Shown: positions 38,878 to 48,589, counted from the stretch's first letter. The stretch is DNA of 64,000 nucleotides from JADCRZ01 sp965200945 (GCA_965200945.1 OZ241749.1:62001-126000); one strand, 5' to 3'. Program-made: numbers and translations. The notes: a model not told the origin generated them from the sequence alone.

Positions 38878-39078
38878 GGCACATAACATGCGGTTTTGGG
38901 CAAACGGGGCGGACGGAATATGTGACCAACTTTTAGTGCAAATCCAAGCTTCAGTCCAGGCGGACGAATAAGGCCGGGCATTAGAAATAAATAATGAACA
39001 TTTAGTTAATAAATCAGCAGTAGGCCGGGCGACTGGACAATCCGCCCCATCTGCCCAAAGCCGATTGCGTTGAACGCC
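38878..39078 (+). repeat. attC-like site 6
   Basis: R'' GGCACATAAC (38878-38887), R' GTTGAACGCC (39069-39078), 201 bp. Arms CGGTTTTGGGCAAACGGGGC and GCCCCATCTGCCCAAAGCCG pair with few mismatches. Inverted R'' equals the start core of cassette 6 (GTTATGTGCC, 10 of 10). Confidence 0.93.
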
Positions 39079-39091
39079 ACTTTAAGCGACT

Positions 39092-39832
39092 ATGTCTAAA
39101 ACTACAATTAATCCTATTAACAGACGACTAAAAAAAGTAGAAGTTAACGATTACATCGACAATCATGGTGCGAGACTTCATGAAAAGTTCACAAAATTGT
39201 TCTTTGAAGATCATGGAACTGGATATGTAAAGCAAGACCTTGTTTATGAATTACCGAACGGCGACTTTATTTTCATTTTTGACCCAAAAGGTGTAAGTAT
39301 TCCAGGCAAAGGAAATTATTATGAAAGAGACCGTTTTCTTAGAATGGTTCGTTGGACGCAAAAAGCAAAGGAAGATTACAAGCATGGCAGAGCTTCATCC
39401 GTTGATCACTGGAGATTTTACTCAAAGCAAGGCAATAACCTGTTTTTAAATGGAAAAGAAAATATTGAATCGGTCAGTGCAAAATTAAATTTAGAAAAGT
39501 CGCAACTCGACTTTTCTTATGAGAGCTTAGGTAAAATAGATATTGAGGTTGACAAATTACCTTATGGAGAAGTTTGGAACACACTTTACGATGCCTTGGT
39601 TTTTTATGTTGGAGAGGTAATCATAAAACGGGTGGACGGTAAATGGAGAATAAATATATCCCATGCGGGTGGTGACTATCCTTACGTGACTGTAGACAAT
39701 TCAGGATTGCATTACATGCCTATAAACCTTGTCTGGCAAGAAATTGACGGGTTAAATTCCTGCAATCTGCGAAAAGCAACAGCAGACGAGATAAAAACAA
39801 ATGCGATTTGGCATCCTAAGAACAACAAGTGA
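39092..39832 (+). CDS. Cassette 7: hypothetical protein
   Basis: The 246-residue soluble protein has a basic N-terminus. The segment NGDFIFIFDPKGVSIPGKGNYYERDRF and the C-terminal KRVDGKWRINISHAG suggest mixed alpha/beta folds, but I recognise no family. D-x-K near residue 65 after a hydrophobic strand could be part of a nuclease-like site; this is weak. It starts 14 bases after the core and ends 8 bases before site 7. Confidence 0.8.
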   Translation: MSKTTINPINRRLKKVEVNDYIDNHGARLHEKFTKLFFEDHGTGYVKQDLVYELPNGDFIFIFDPKGVSIPGKGNYYERDRFLRMVRWTQKAKEDYKHGRASSVDHWRFYSKQGNNLFLNGKENIESVSAKLNLEKSQLDFSYESLGKIDIEVDKLPYGEVWNTLYDALVFYVGEVIIKRVDGKWRINISHAGGDYPYVTVDNSGLHYMPINLVWQEIDGLNSCNLRKATADEIKTNAIWHPKNNK

Positions 39833-39839
39833 AAAAAGC

Positions 39840-40039
39840 GGCGTACAACATGGGCATTCAAGCAATTGGGGCAGGACGTTGGAGCGATGAACGACAGACC
39901 GCTATTCAACTGTAGTTGGCTGGACTTCATGGCATGAGCAGTAGTATTAACAATGAACGATCGGTTGTATATTCAGCCGCAGCGCCGGGCAACAGTAGCA
40001 CAGAGGCCCAACTGCTTAAATGCTACCACGTTGTACGCC
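39840..40039 (+). repeat. attC-like site 7
   Basis: R'' GGCGTACAAC (39840-39849), R' GTTGTACGCC (40030-40039), 200 bp. Arms GGGCATTCAAGCAATTGGG and CCCAACTGCTTAAATGCT pair. Inverted R'' matches the start core of cassette 7 (GTTGAACGCC) at 9 of 10. Confidence 0.9.
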
Positions 40040-40183
40040 AGTGTAAGCAAACCCTCTGCGAATATTTACATCCATTTACATTCTTTTTATAAGGTTTTTA
40101 CTGACCCTTCTCTCCTCAAGACGTACGTTTGGTTAAACAAAGCCAACTTGCTTTTTTCCCGCAAACTTGCTAAATAATCAAAA

Positions 40184-41218
40184 ATGAAAGGACTCATTAA
40201 ATTATCTGCTATTTTTTTATTGTCTGTTTTTATCGCCTCCTGCGGACAAAGCCAAACAAACGCACCAAAAGATGGGTTCAAGTCCGAAACCAAAGACACA
40301 GTCACTTACTCCGGACCTAACACTATCACTCGGAATATAATACAAGATAGAAAAGGTAACATGTGGATTGCTGCATTTGATGGTATATTTCGATACGATG
40401 GAAAGTCTTTTACCAATATTACAAGTAAAGTAAGTTCGGCCCGCTTCTTTTCCCTTTTAGAAGATAGAAAAGGCAACTTGTGGTTCGGCTCAGCTGGGTC
40501 AGGTGTTTATTGCTACGATGGGAGATCCTTCCGAAACTTCACAACCAGGGACGGACTGCCTAATAATGACATTGTTTCTATTTACGAAGATAAAACCGGC
40601 AATATTTGGTTCGGTGCTAATGGAGGTGTTAGCCTTTACGATGGGATGTCGTTTCGAAATTATATGATCAAAGGAGATTCTATGATTGAAGATCCGGATT
40701 TGGCACGCCCCGGTAATGAAGTTAATTCTATTATTCAAGACAAGACGGGCAAGTATTGGTTTGCCACAAGAGGTAAGACGTTCGTTTATGATGGAAAAGC
40801 ATTCACCGTTGTCTCCAATTACGGTAAACCTTTTAACAATGTTCGTTCAATGATCGAAGATAAGAAAGGCAATATTTGGCTTGGTGGAACTGATGGCCTT
40901 TGGAGCTATAACGGCCATGCCTTTACTAATTTCACCAGGGATTTTGTTGGTTATATCTACGAAGATAAAAAAGGGAACGTTTGGACTAGTTCGCAAACTA
41001 ATCACGGATGGGCGCTTTCCCGTTACAATCAAATGTCGCTGTATGAAAAAACGCCAACAACAACCCAAATAAGGTTAGAATATGCAGGTGACGCGGGAAT
41101 GACTTTTGGGATTCTTGAAGCTTCTGATGGAACTATTTGGTTTGGCGCTTTAAGTGGGGTGTATCGCTATGATGGAAATACTATCACTAGTTTTAAAGAT
41201 AAAAAGGGTCAGAAATAA
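40184..41218 (+). CDS. Cassette 8: two-component-propeller-type lipoprotein
   Basis: The 344-residue protein has a lipoprotein signal with lipobox IASC (Cys20). The rest consists of about seven blades with the regulator-propeller repeat pattern I-x-E-D-K-K/T-G-N-I/L-W-F/L-G followed by Y-D-G-K-S/A-F. In hybrid two-component systems such propellers sense ligands, but here no kinase follows, so it is a free-standing lipid-anchored propeller. It is the first of the larger cassettes and begins 145 bases after the core of site 7. Confidence 0.88.
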   Translation: MKGLIKLSAIFLLSVFIASCGQSQTNAPKDGFKSETKDTVTYSGPNTITRNIIQDRKGNMWIAAFDGIFRYDGKSFTNITSKVSSARFFSLLEDRKGNLWFGSAGSGVYCYDGRSFRNFTTRDGLPNNDIVSIYEDKTGNIWFGANGGVSLYDGMSFRNYMIKGDSMIEDPDLARPGNEVNSIIQDKTGKYWFATRGKTFVYDGKAFTVVSNYGKPFNNVRSMIEDKKGNIWLGGTDGLWSYNGHAFTNFTRDFVGYIYEDKKGNVWTSSQTNHGWALSRYNQMSLYEKTPTTTQIRLEYAGDAGMTFGILEASDGTIWFGALSGVYRYDGNTITSFKDKKGQK

Positions 41219-41288
41219 TGAGCATAGCCAACATTTCAAAGTGAATTATGCTTCAAGACTATTTTAGTGCTGAGAGAAGAGGAACAGC

Positions 41289-41493
41289 GGCGTACAACAA
41301 TCGGTTTGTTGCTATGCCGGCAGACGCAACGCAGCATCAGCTTTTTGTTCGCTTATCAGCAGCGGTTTCGACTGACCGAACGCAGATGAACAAAAGAATA
41401 TATTTTGTACTTTGGTTTTTCAATCCGCTTCGGTTGACAGCCTGATGAACATAAAATATCGGCACAGCAGCAAGCCGTTTAACGTTGTACGTC
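41289..41493 (+). repeat. attC-like site 8
   Basis: R'' GGCGTACAAC (41289-41298), R' GTTGTACGTC (41484-41493), 205 bp. Arms CGGTTTGTTGCTATGCCGGC and ATCGGCACAGCAGCAAGCCG pair. Inverted R'' equals the start core of cassette 8 (10 of 10). An IS903-type element lies 31 bases further on. Confidence 0.92.
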
Positions 41494-42142
41494 ATGCAAT
41501 CGGACACTCCTGATATTCGGCATAGGCTTTGTTGCACGAATACTTTTTAAGCTGCTCTAACTTTGATGGATGCAGGCATTCCTATACTGGTCATCTTGTT
41601 CAAAGCGCAACACCTGAATCTCACCTCCACTTTCTGCTGTTCTATATCTCTGGAACAAAGTTTTTCTCCAAACTGGCTCTTTAATCTGAACATGGCCGAC
41701 TCCGCTATGCTGCGCCTGTGATAGCCCGACTGCTTCTTCCAGTTCTTTCTGCCTGCTTTTCTGATCCGGCGGATCGCTTTGTCCCTGGGCAGCGCCCTGC
41801 CTCCACTGTTTCCGTGCTTTGTGATCCGTGCATTTTTACGTGGCGGTATCACCGGCTTTATCTTCCTTTCATCCAACTCCCGGTACACCTTCTTCTTATC
41901 ATAGGCGCCATCTGCTGCCAGTTTCTTCACCTTACCCTGTACGCCATCCAGTAAAATGCCTGCCATGGCTGCATCATCCACGCTGTTGGTGTATAGTGTA
42001 CCCGTTGTTTAGGACAGATAATGTGGGATATTAAAGTAAAATTCGAGGCGTTTTTTAAGCTGATGTCTTTTTTGCTGCCTGAGTCAAATATACCTCTCAG
42101 GCTAAAGACATCAGCTTAAAAAATGCAAGCCCGCGGCAGGCG

Positions 42143-42985
42143 TCATGCTGCCACCCTTTTGTAAAGAATTTCCGGAGCCAAATAGCCCAATGATTGGTGC
42201 AATCGCTGCCTGTTGTAAAATGTAAAATAATTGCATAATCCTTCATACAGCTCTACTCCGTCTGTCGGCGAATGCAAATACACGTGTTCGTATTTTACAC
42301 TCCGCCACAGCCTCTCGACAATTATATTGTCGATTGCCCGACCTTTGCCATCCATGCTGATCTGAACCTCATACTTTTTGAGACAACCCGTAAACTCTTC
42401 GCTCGTAAATTGACTTCCCTGATCCGTATTGAAGATCTCCGGCTTGCCGTGAACCGCTATGGCTTGCTCCAACACTTCTTTGCACCATTCGGCAGTCATA
42501 GTGTTACTGATGCTCCAATTCACCACATACCGGGTATGCAGGTCAATGATGGCACACAGGTACATGAACCCCTTTCGCATCGGAATGTACGTGATGTCGG
42601 TTGCCCACACTTGGTTTGGCCTGTCGATCAGCAGCCCTTTGAGCAGATAGGGATATATTTTGTGACCCTTTCCTGGCTTACTGGTGTTTCGGCCACGGAA
42701 CAGGGTTTTCCATCCCATGATGCTCATCAGCCGGGCAACTCTTTTGCGATTGACCGGGTATCCCTGATCCTGCAGCCAGGCGGTGAGCCGGCGGATACCG
42801 TAGAACGGTGTTTTAAAATATTGTTCATCCAACAGCCGCATGATCGCCAGGTTTTCTTCGCTTTCCGTGCATGGAGTATAATAAATCCCACTGCGATGGA
42901 TACTGAGCAACCGGCACTGTTCAACGAGACTCAATTGACAATCATCCTTCTCAATCATGGATTTACGCTCCGCAACCGGCTTCAC
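42143..42985 (-). CDS. IS3-family transposase OrfB (integrase core)
   Basis: The 280-residue protein has an HTH_21 region near residues 45-90 and an rve/DDE core with Asp in WATDITYI, Asp in FNTDQGSQF and Glu in VERLWRSVKYE. It overlaps OrfA by 4 bases beside a run of nine A that could serve as a slippery site for an OrfAB fusion. Confidence 0.93.
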   Translation of the reverse strand: MKPVAERKSMIEKDDCQLSLVEQCRLLSIHRSGIYYTPCTESEENLAIMRLLDEQYFKTPFYGIRRLTAWLQDQGYPVNRKRVARLMSIMGWKTLFRGRNTSKPGKGHKIYPYLLKGLLIDRPNQVWATDITYIPMRKGFMYLCAIIDLHTRYVVNWSISNTMTAEWCKEVLEQAIAVHGKPEIFNTDQGSQFTSEEFTGCLKKYEVQISMDGKGRAIDNIIVERLWRSVKYEHVYLHSPTDGVELYEGLCNYFTFYNRQRLHQSLGYLAPEILYKRVAA

Positions 42986-43266
42986 TGCAATTTTTTTTTA
43001 AGAAAGTCATTTTCCACTTTCAGCTGGCCGATCTGTGCATACAACCTTTCGGTATCAGCTTCCTTCTGCTTTTGTTCACTGTCACTTTTTTCATCAAAGA
43101 CACTGACAGCTTTGCTTAGGAATTCACGTTTCCAGGTGTTGATCTGAGTAGGATGAACTTCATGCTTCTTAGCGAGTTCTTCGATGGTACTGCGCTCTTT
43201 GAGGGCTTCCAGTACGACCTTTGATTTGAATTCTGCGGTAAATTTCCGTCTGCTTTGTTTTGTCAT
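42982..43266 (-). CDS. IS3-family transposase OrfA
   Basis: The 94-residue DNA-binding protein has a helix-turn-helix (FTAEFKSKVVLEALKE to ELAKKHEVHPTQI) and a C-terminal leucine-zipper-like coiled coil. It is nearly identical to the OrfA of the copy at 50405-50689. Confidence 0.93.
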   Translation of the reverse strand: MTKQSRRKFTAEFKSKVVLEALKERSTIEELAKKHEVHPTQINTWKREFLSKAVSVFDEKSDSEQKQKEADTERLYAQIGQLKVENDFLKKKLQ

Positions 43267-44003
43267 GATGTAGGTAATTTAAAGATAAAAATTTCTATCT
43301 TAATTACCTGTCCTGTTTCCGGGGTACACTATAGTGGTCATCGCACAGCTTTCTATCACTCCCGTACTTTCATCCACCGCCAGGTGGATCTTTCTCCAGG
43401 TGCGGTGCTTCGACCAACCATGTTGTCTTACCTTCCATTCTCCTTCTCCATATACCTTGGCTCCCGTGCTGTCGATAACAATGTACTTGTCCGGGCTGTC
43501 AGCGCCTTTAACTTCCGGATGCAGTCTTTTGTGCCTGCGGTTGATCACGCTGTAATCCGGTACTTTGAGCTTCCAGCCCCTGAAAGCTACCAATGATTCC
43601 AGGAACCCTTGTGTCTGCCGGTAGCCAAGATGGTATACTTCCTTGACAATACAGGCCATTTCGATACAGCTGTCAGAGTACAGGTACTGAGCACCTCTTT
43701 GGCTACCTCCCTGGTAGTACCACTTGTTTTCCAGTTCTGCCGGCATCCATATGTGCAGGGAGCCTCTGTGTTTTAGTGCTTGGTTATATTCTGGCCAGTT
43801 TGTAAGTTTGTACCGGCTACGTTTCGTAGCCTTTGGACGGTTTGTTTTTTGTTGCTTCACATCTCAAAATTCCGACCGTCCTTTTTATTTTTAGCTATCT
43901 CTCCTGTTATTTCTTCCCTATATTCATGCAACAAAGCCTTCGGCAAATATGAATTTCTTTCACCGAGTTGGACACAGATTTTTGAATTTTGGAAACAATT
44001 AAA

Positions 44004-45341
44004 ATGAATACAGAAAAGAAAAAGTATAATTTACCGGTAGGATATTCATTTTTCCAAACTGCATTAAAATCAGTTGACTTTTTAAGTAATCCTATAAAGT
44101 TTATATCAAAAAGCATGGATGCTTATTCTGATACCTATACTGCTTCTTTGAAAAGAAATAAAAAAATTATAATTACGCAAAACCCTGACTTTATTAATTA
44201 CATCTTAAAAGAAAATCATAAAAATTACAAAAAATCAAAACTTTCAACTGAAAGTGCCGTTAGGCTTTTTGGAAAGGGGCTACTATTTTCAAACGGCGAT
44301 TATTGGCTAAGACAAAGAAGGCTTATTCAGCCTGCATTTCATAAAGAAAAGTTACTTGGTTTAAATAATATTATCATTAAATCAATTACTGATTTTCTTG
44401 TAACATGTCCCACAGGAGAAAGTATTGACATTTGCCCAATCGTTCACAGACTTTCATTTACCATTTTAATAAAATCACTATTTGATATTAATCTGTCTTC
44501 CGAAATTATGGACGAGATAAGTCAAATTTTCAGCGACCTTTTAGATTTTTTAATTAAAGACACAAACCAACCATTCAGAAGATTGCTTTATCCCATAACA
44601 GGGGAGAAAAATGATACGCTAATAAAAGCAAAAAGGCTAAGAGAAATCATTGGAGAGATAATAAGAGAACGTAAATCAGAAAACAAAAATTATTCCGATT
44701 TATTGGATATGCTTTTATATAGCAAATATGAAGACACAGGAGCATCACTTTCCGAAGAACAAATTATTGATGAATTAGTGATCATTATTTTTGCAGGACA
44801 CGAAACAACCGCAAACACACTTTCATGGCTGCTATATTTGTTGTCTTCCAATAGCGAAAAGCTACAAAAACTTACGGTTTCATTAAACAGCATTAGCGTT
44901 ATTGAAAGTGTTAATAACGAATATGTTAAATCCTCAATAAGTGAAGGAATGCGTTTATATCCTGCTGCATGGATGACTGAACGGGTTGCTATTGACGATG
45001 ACAAATTTGGAGAATTTTCATTTCCGAAAAACACGATTATAATACCCTTTTTCTTTGGGCTTCATAGAAATAAAAGTCTTTGGGAAGAAGAACTGCAATT
45101 TAAACCAGAACGATTTATTTCTAACCCCAAAATCTTTAAATCAAAAAACTATTTTCCTTTTGGGGCGGGACCAAGGATGTGTATCGGAAATAATTTTGCA
45201 ATGACAGAAATGTCTTTTTTTCTTCATCTTTTTTTAAATAAATTTGAAATAAAGGCAACAGGACAAATACCGGAGATGAAACCGTTAATTACTTTAAGAC
45301 CCAGTGAAATTATTTTAAGTATCAAAAAAATAAATCATTGA
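44004..45341 (+). CDS. Cassette 9: cytochrome P450
   Basis: The 445-residue haem monooxygenase, counted from ATG 44004 (a TTG five codons earlier is possible), has all the P450 landmarks: the I-helix AGHETT (264-269), the K-helix EGMR (314-317, as ExxR), PERF (368-371) and the haem loop FGAGPRMCIG with the thiolate ligand Cys393. It has no membrane anchor and is likely soluble. No ferredoxin or reductase gene is near, so electrons must come from partners elsewhere. Substrate unknown. It is markedly AT-rich. An IS903-type element separates it from its upstream core. Its length is unusual for an integron cassette. Confidence 0.95.
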   Translation: MNTEKKKYNLPVGYSFFQTALKSVDFLSNPIKFISKSMDAYSDTYTASLKRNKKIIITQNPDFINYILKENHKNYKKSKLSTESAVRLFGKGLLFSNGDYWLRQRRLIQPAFHKEKLLGLNNIIIKSITDFLVTCPTGESIDICPIVHRLSFTILIKSLFDINLSSEIMDEISQIFSDLLDFLIKDTNQPFRRLLYPITGEKNDTLIKAKRLREIIGEIIRERKSENKNYSDLLDMLLYSKYEDTGASLSEEQIIDELVIIIFAGHETTANTLSWLLYLLSSNSEKLQKLTVSLNSISVIESVNNEYVKSSISEGMRLYPAAWMTERVAIDDDKFGEFSFPKNTIIIPFFFGLHRNKSLWEEELQFKPERFISNPKIFKSKNYFPFGAGPRMCIGNNFAMTEMSFFLHLFLNKFEIKATGQIPEMKPLITLRPSEIILSIKKINH

Positions 45342-45354
45342 CGAGACATGCACA

Positions 45355-45555
45355 AACGTACAACAAAAGTATTACTGCAAGTGGGGCTGACGGAAGAATA
45401 GTCGGCTATAGTTATCTATAAGCTACAGTTCCAGCAGACGAACAAAGCCGAGCAAAAGTTCTTATCTTCATCTTTTACCTCATTATTGAGCTTTAGTTAC
45501 TGGCTGGACATTCATTGAATTCCTCACCTGCAGCAATACTAGACCGATGTGCGTC
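45355..45555 (+). repeat. attC-like site 9
   Basis: R'' AACGTACAAC (45355-45364), R' GATGTGCGTC (45546-45555; G-A in place of G-T), 201 bp. Arms AGTATTACTGCAAGTGGGG and CCTCACCTGCAGCAATACT pair. Inverted R'' matches the core of site 8, which starts the P450 cassette, at 9 of 10, across the IS insertion. Confidence 0.9.
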
Positions 45556-45587
45556 ATGTCGTTTGACAATCTTTAATAATTTTGGAA

Positions 45588-46946
45588 GTGCGCAAACTAT
45601 TTCTTTTTCTTTTGGTTTTTTCATCCATTGTTGAACACTCATATGGGCAAAACACCCAAATTGAAAAGCAGCTTGATGAACTTCTTAGTAAAGAATTTAA
45701 ACCGGTAGAACCTGGCTGTGCAGTGCTGGTAGCGAAGGAAGGACAAATAATTTATAAGAAAGCTTTTGGCAGTGCAGACGTTGAACTAAATCTTCCTCTT
45801 AGCCCAGACCTGGTTTTTAAGCTAGCTTCTATCACAAAGCAATTTACTGCCATTGCCGTTTTACAACTGGTTGAACAAGGTAAAATCTCTTTACAGGACA
45901 GTTTGCAAAGATATGTTCCTGATTTTCCTTCCAAAGGGCAGACAATAACAATAGAAAACTTACTGACACATACTTCAGGTATTAGGGATTATATGCAGAT
46001 TGATTATCCCAATTTGTATATGGAACGATGGGATTTTACGCCTAAACAGCTTATTGACAGTTTTAAAAGTTATTCTTCAGAATTTGAGCCAGGCACTAAG
46101 TATTCGTATAGTAACTCAGGATATTATTTATTAGGTTACATCATTGAAAAAGTTTCTGGCAAAAGCTATCAAAACTATGTGCAGGAAAAGATTCTTACAC
46201 CGTTGGCTTTAAATCATACTTATTTTGACAGTGCAAATATCATTATTCCAAATAGAGTCAGTGGCTATCGCAAAGAAAATGGAGTGATTATAAATGCCGA
46301 CTACTGGAGCCCTACGATTGCGTATGCAGCAGGAGGCTTGCTCTCAAATACCGAAGATTTGTTTAAATGGTTTAAAGGACTTTTAGCGTACAAAATTATA
46401 AAGAAAGAAACACTGGAAAAAGCTTTTACGCCTTTTAAACTTAGAGATGGTTCTGTGATTAGTTATGGTTATGGATGGTATGTTGAAAACTCAGGCAATG
46501 CTAGTTCTATTGAACATGCCGGCAAAATGAACGGTTTCATAACAAATGAAATCTATTACCCCCAACAGGATGTTTTTATTGCTGCCTTGTTTAATTGCGA
46601 AGATGCACCGAAAGATGAGATTTCAAGGAGCATATCTGAAATTGTATTAGGACAATCATTGCAAACAGGAATAGTTGAATCCAGTAATGAAATTTTAAAT
46701 GCCTACGTTGGCACATATTCATTAACAACAGACCCAAAGCGGACAATCGTTATTTCAAAAAAGGATAATCACTTGCTTGCAAAAATTTCCGGGCAGACTA
46801 CATTGGAGATACTGTTCCAAAACACAACAAAGTTTCAATTAAAAAATGTTAAGGACATGACAGGCGAGTTTATTAGCGAGAATGGTAATGTTACAAAAAT
46901 ACTCGTGAATCAAAATGGGCAGTTTGAATGGAAAAAGACCAAGTAA
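45588..46946 (+). CDS. Cassette 10: serine hydrolase (class C beta-lactamase/DD-peptidase fold)
   Basis: The 452-residue exported enzyme is counted from GTG 45588, which gives a clean signal peptide ending EHSYGQ. The penicillin-binding motifs are SITK (Ser81 nucleophile, Lys84), YSN (Tyr174) and HAG near residue 310 in place of KTG, as in esterase-like members. Residues about 365-450 form a C-terminal lipocalin-like beta domain often found in this group. Function could be peptide or ester hydrolysis; beta-lactam resistance cannot be concluded from sequence. Confidence 0.9.
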   Translation: MRKLFLFLLVFSSIVEHSYGQNTQIEKQLDELLSKEFKPVEPGCAVLVAKEGQIIYKKAFGSADVELNLPLSPDLVFKLASITKQFTAIAVLQLVEQGKISLQDSLQRYVPDFPSKGQTITIENLLTHTSGIRDYMQIDYPNLYMERWDFTPKQLIDSFKSYSSEFEPGTKYSYSNSGYYLLGYIIEKVSGKSYQNYVQEKILTPLALNHTYFDSANIIIPNRVSGYRKENGVIINADYWSPTIAYAAGGLLSNTEDLFKWFKGLLAYKIIKKETLEKAFTPFKLRDGSVISYGYGWYVENSGNASSIEHAGKMNGFITNEIYYPQQDVFIAALFNCEDAPKDEISRSISEIVLGQSLQTGIVESSNEILNAYVGTYSLTTDPKRTIVISKKDNHLLAKISGQTTLEILFQNTTKFQLKNVKDMTGEFISENGNVTKILVNQNGQFEWKKTK

Positions 46947-46957
46947 GACAAAACACG

Positions 46958-47096
46958 AACGCACAACATTTGCTTACCAAAATGGCGGCTGACGGAAGTC
47001 ATTCAACACAAGTAATTCTATTGAACGATTTAACTATATTTGAGCTGGCGGAATTTTACTGCTGCTACTTCGGCAAGCATTGAGCCGTTGTGCGTC
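46958..47096 (+). repeat. attC-like site 10 (shorter form)
   Basis: R'' AACGCACAAC (46958-46967), R' GTTGTGCGTC (47087-47096), 139 bp. Arms TGCTTACCAAAATGGCGGC and GCTGCTACTTCGGCAAGCA pair imperfectly. Inverted R'' matches the start core of cassette 10 (GATGTGCGTC) at 8 of 9. It is shorter than the usual 200 bp of this array. Confidence 0.85.
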
Positions 47097-47132
47097 AGCA
47101 TAGTTAGACAAGCATGATACACTTCACTAATC

Positions 47133-48539
47133 ATGAAATACACTTCAATAATTCTTACAACGCTCTGCTTTGTCTCAAAAGTGAATTTTGGACAAACATG
47201 TAATTGCAAACAAAGTTTTAACTGGGTAAAAAGGACGTTTGAATCCAATGATGCAGGTTATCAAAAAATAGTTGAGCTCAAAGGCAAACAGGCATATATC
47301 GTACATACCAATTCTTATATTCAAAAAATAAAATCTACAAAAACAACCCCACAATGTGCATCGCTCCTAAACGATTGGATTAAATTTTTTAGAAAGGGGC
47401 ATATTGGCGTATTTCCCGCTGACGAACAGGATGACAACAATACAAATACCCAATGGGGAAAAGTACATATCAACTTACAAGATTTTAAAAGGCAACTTGA
47501 AAGCAAAAAGGATCCCGAATATGAAGGGATTTGGGATCTGGATAGTTATAAAATCGGCATTATAAAAGAAAAGAACCAATACATTGGATTCATAGTCGAA
47601 TCCGGCAATACAAATTGGAAGAAAAATGAAATAAAACTAAAATTTACAAAAAGTGCCGATGCGGACCGTTTACTATTTTATACGGGCAACAAGTCAATGG
47701 AAGCATATAAAAATGTGGAGCTTATTGGTAATAATTACCTACAAGCAGGAGGCTATGTGCTAAAAAGAACCTTCCCGAAATTTGAAAAAGACGACAAACA
47801 AATAGAAGATTACTATAAAAGCATGACAGCCGAACAACCTTATGCGGAGCAGTTAAATGACAAAACGGTCTATCTTAGAATTCCCTCGTTTAACTTAAAG
47901 TATAAGAAAGCTATTGACAGTGTCATTTTAGCCTATAAAAGTAAAATTGTAACGATCCCCAATTTAATAATTGACCTGTTGGATAATGGCGGCGGTGGCG
48001 ATGACAGCTATCGGGAACTTTTGCCTATTCTTTATACAAACCCTGTAAGAAACATAGCAGCAGCCCGTAGATCAACAAAGTTAAACAATGAAGCCTTATT
48101 AGATGCCTACTATAATCCGGAATATGGATTTAGTGCTGAAGACAAGAAATGGGCAAAGCAAGCTTATGATAAATTAGAGAATCATTTAGGTGAATTTATT
48201 AATTTGGGAAATAGCCCGATGGATATTGAAAGGAGAGACACAATTTATTCCTATCCAAAAAATATAGGTGTGATAATCAATGAACATAACGGAAGTACAA
48301 CGGAACAATTTTTACTGGCTGCTAAACAGAGCAAAAAAGTAAAATTGTATGGAAGAACGACATTTGGCGCCTTAGATATGTCGAATCTAAATGTCGTAAA
48401 ATCTCCTTGTAACAGTATTGTTTTGGTTTATGCAACTTCCAGAAGTTTTCGAATTCCCGAAATGCCTATCGACGACATTGGTATTCAACCGGACTATTAC
48501 CTTGATAAAGGTGTTCCAATGTTTAAATGGGTTGAATGA
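47133..48539 (+). CDS. Cassette 11: S41-family peptidase, end altered by IS3
   Basis: The 468-residue exported protein has a signal peptide ending NFGQ. Its C-terminal half is an S41 (tail-specific/CtpA-like) protease fold: LRIPSFN at the substrate cleft, LLDNGGGGDDSY, and the catalytic Ser in NEHNGSTTEQFLLAA, followed by KLYGRTTFGALD. No PDZ domain is obvious. The stop TGA (48537-48539) is formed by the first three bases of an IS3 element; without it, the frame would add nine residues, YVNEILNSK, to a stop at 49966. Enzyme function may survive. Confidence 0.9.
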   Translation: MKYTSIILTTLCFVSKVNFGQTCNCKQSFNWVKRTFESNDAGYQKIVELKGKQAYIVHTNSYIQKIKSTKTTPQCASLLNDWIKFFRKGHIGVFPADEQDDNNTNTQWGKVHINLQDFKRQLESKKDPEYEGIWDLDSYKIGIIKEKNQYIGFIVESGNTNWKKNEIKLKFTKSADADRLLFYTGNKSMEAYKNVELIGNNYLQAGGYVLKRTFPKFEKDDKQIEDYYKSMTAEQPYAEQLNDKTVYLRIPSFNLKYKKAIDSVILAYKSKIVTIPNLIIDLLDNGGGGDDSYRELLPILYTNPVRNIAAARRSTKLNNEALLDAYYNPEYGFSAEDKKWAKQAYDKLENHLGEFINLGNSPMDIERRDTIYSYPKNIGVIINEHNGSTTEQFLLAAKQSKKVKLYGRTTFGALDMSNLNVVKSPCNSIVLVYATSRSFRIPEMPIDDIGIQPDYYLDKGVPMFKWVE

Positions 48540-48589
48540 GATGGTCCTGTTTTCACGGACAGTAAATTCTCTTAAATTAGAGAGAATTT

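Larger units (their letters stand above)
41996..43329 (-). mobile_element. IS3-family element, copy 1 (nested)
   Basis: The 1334-bp element has ends GTGTACCCG..AGGACAG and inverse CTGTCCT..GGGGTACAC, flanked by TATA on both sides (41992-41995 and 43330-43333). It carries two overlapping frames and sits inside the IS903-type transposase gene. A diverged copy of equal length is at 50342-51675. Confidence 0.93.
41547..43860 (-). pseudogene. IS903-type transposase interrupted by IS3
   Basis: The N-terminal part (43860 down to about 43330) has the IS903 pattern NWPEYNQALKHRG and first Asp in VIDSTGAKVYGEGEW. The C-terminal part (about 41991 down to 41547) has the second Asp in LAADGAYDKK and Glu in SIAESAMFRLK. 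Removing the IS3 with one TATA copy joins CAMTTI to YTNSVDDAA in frame, so the gene was intact before the IS3 entered. Confidence 0.88.
41525..43938 (-). mobile_element. IS903-type IS5-family element, split by an IS3 element
   Basis: Ends GGCTTTGTTGCACGAA and its near-inverse TTCATGCAACAAAGCC bound about 1076 bp of IS5-family sequence once the inner IS3 is removed. Flanks TTCGGCATA (41516-41524) and TTCGGCAAA (43939-43947) look like a 9-bp target duplication with one change. It is inserted in the leader of the P450 cassette. Confidence 0.88.

Noticed and set aside
45588..46946. The serine hydrolase as a beta-lactam resistance gene
   Set aside because: SxxK and YxN are present, but the third motif is HAG, and the C-terminal beta domain is typical of esterase or peptidase relatives; resistance cannot be inferred.
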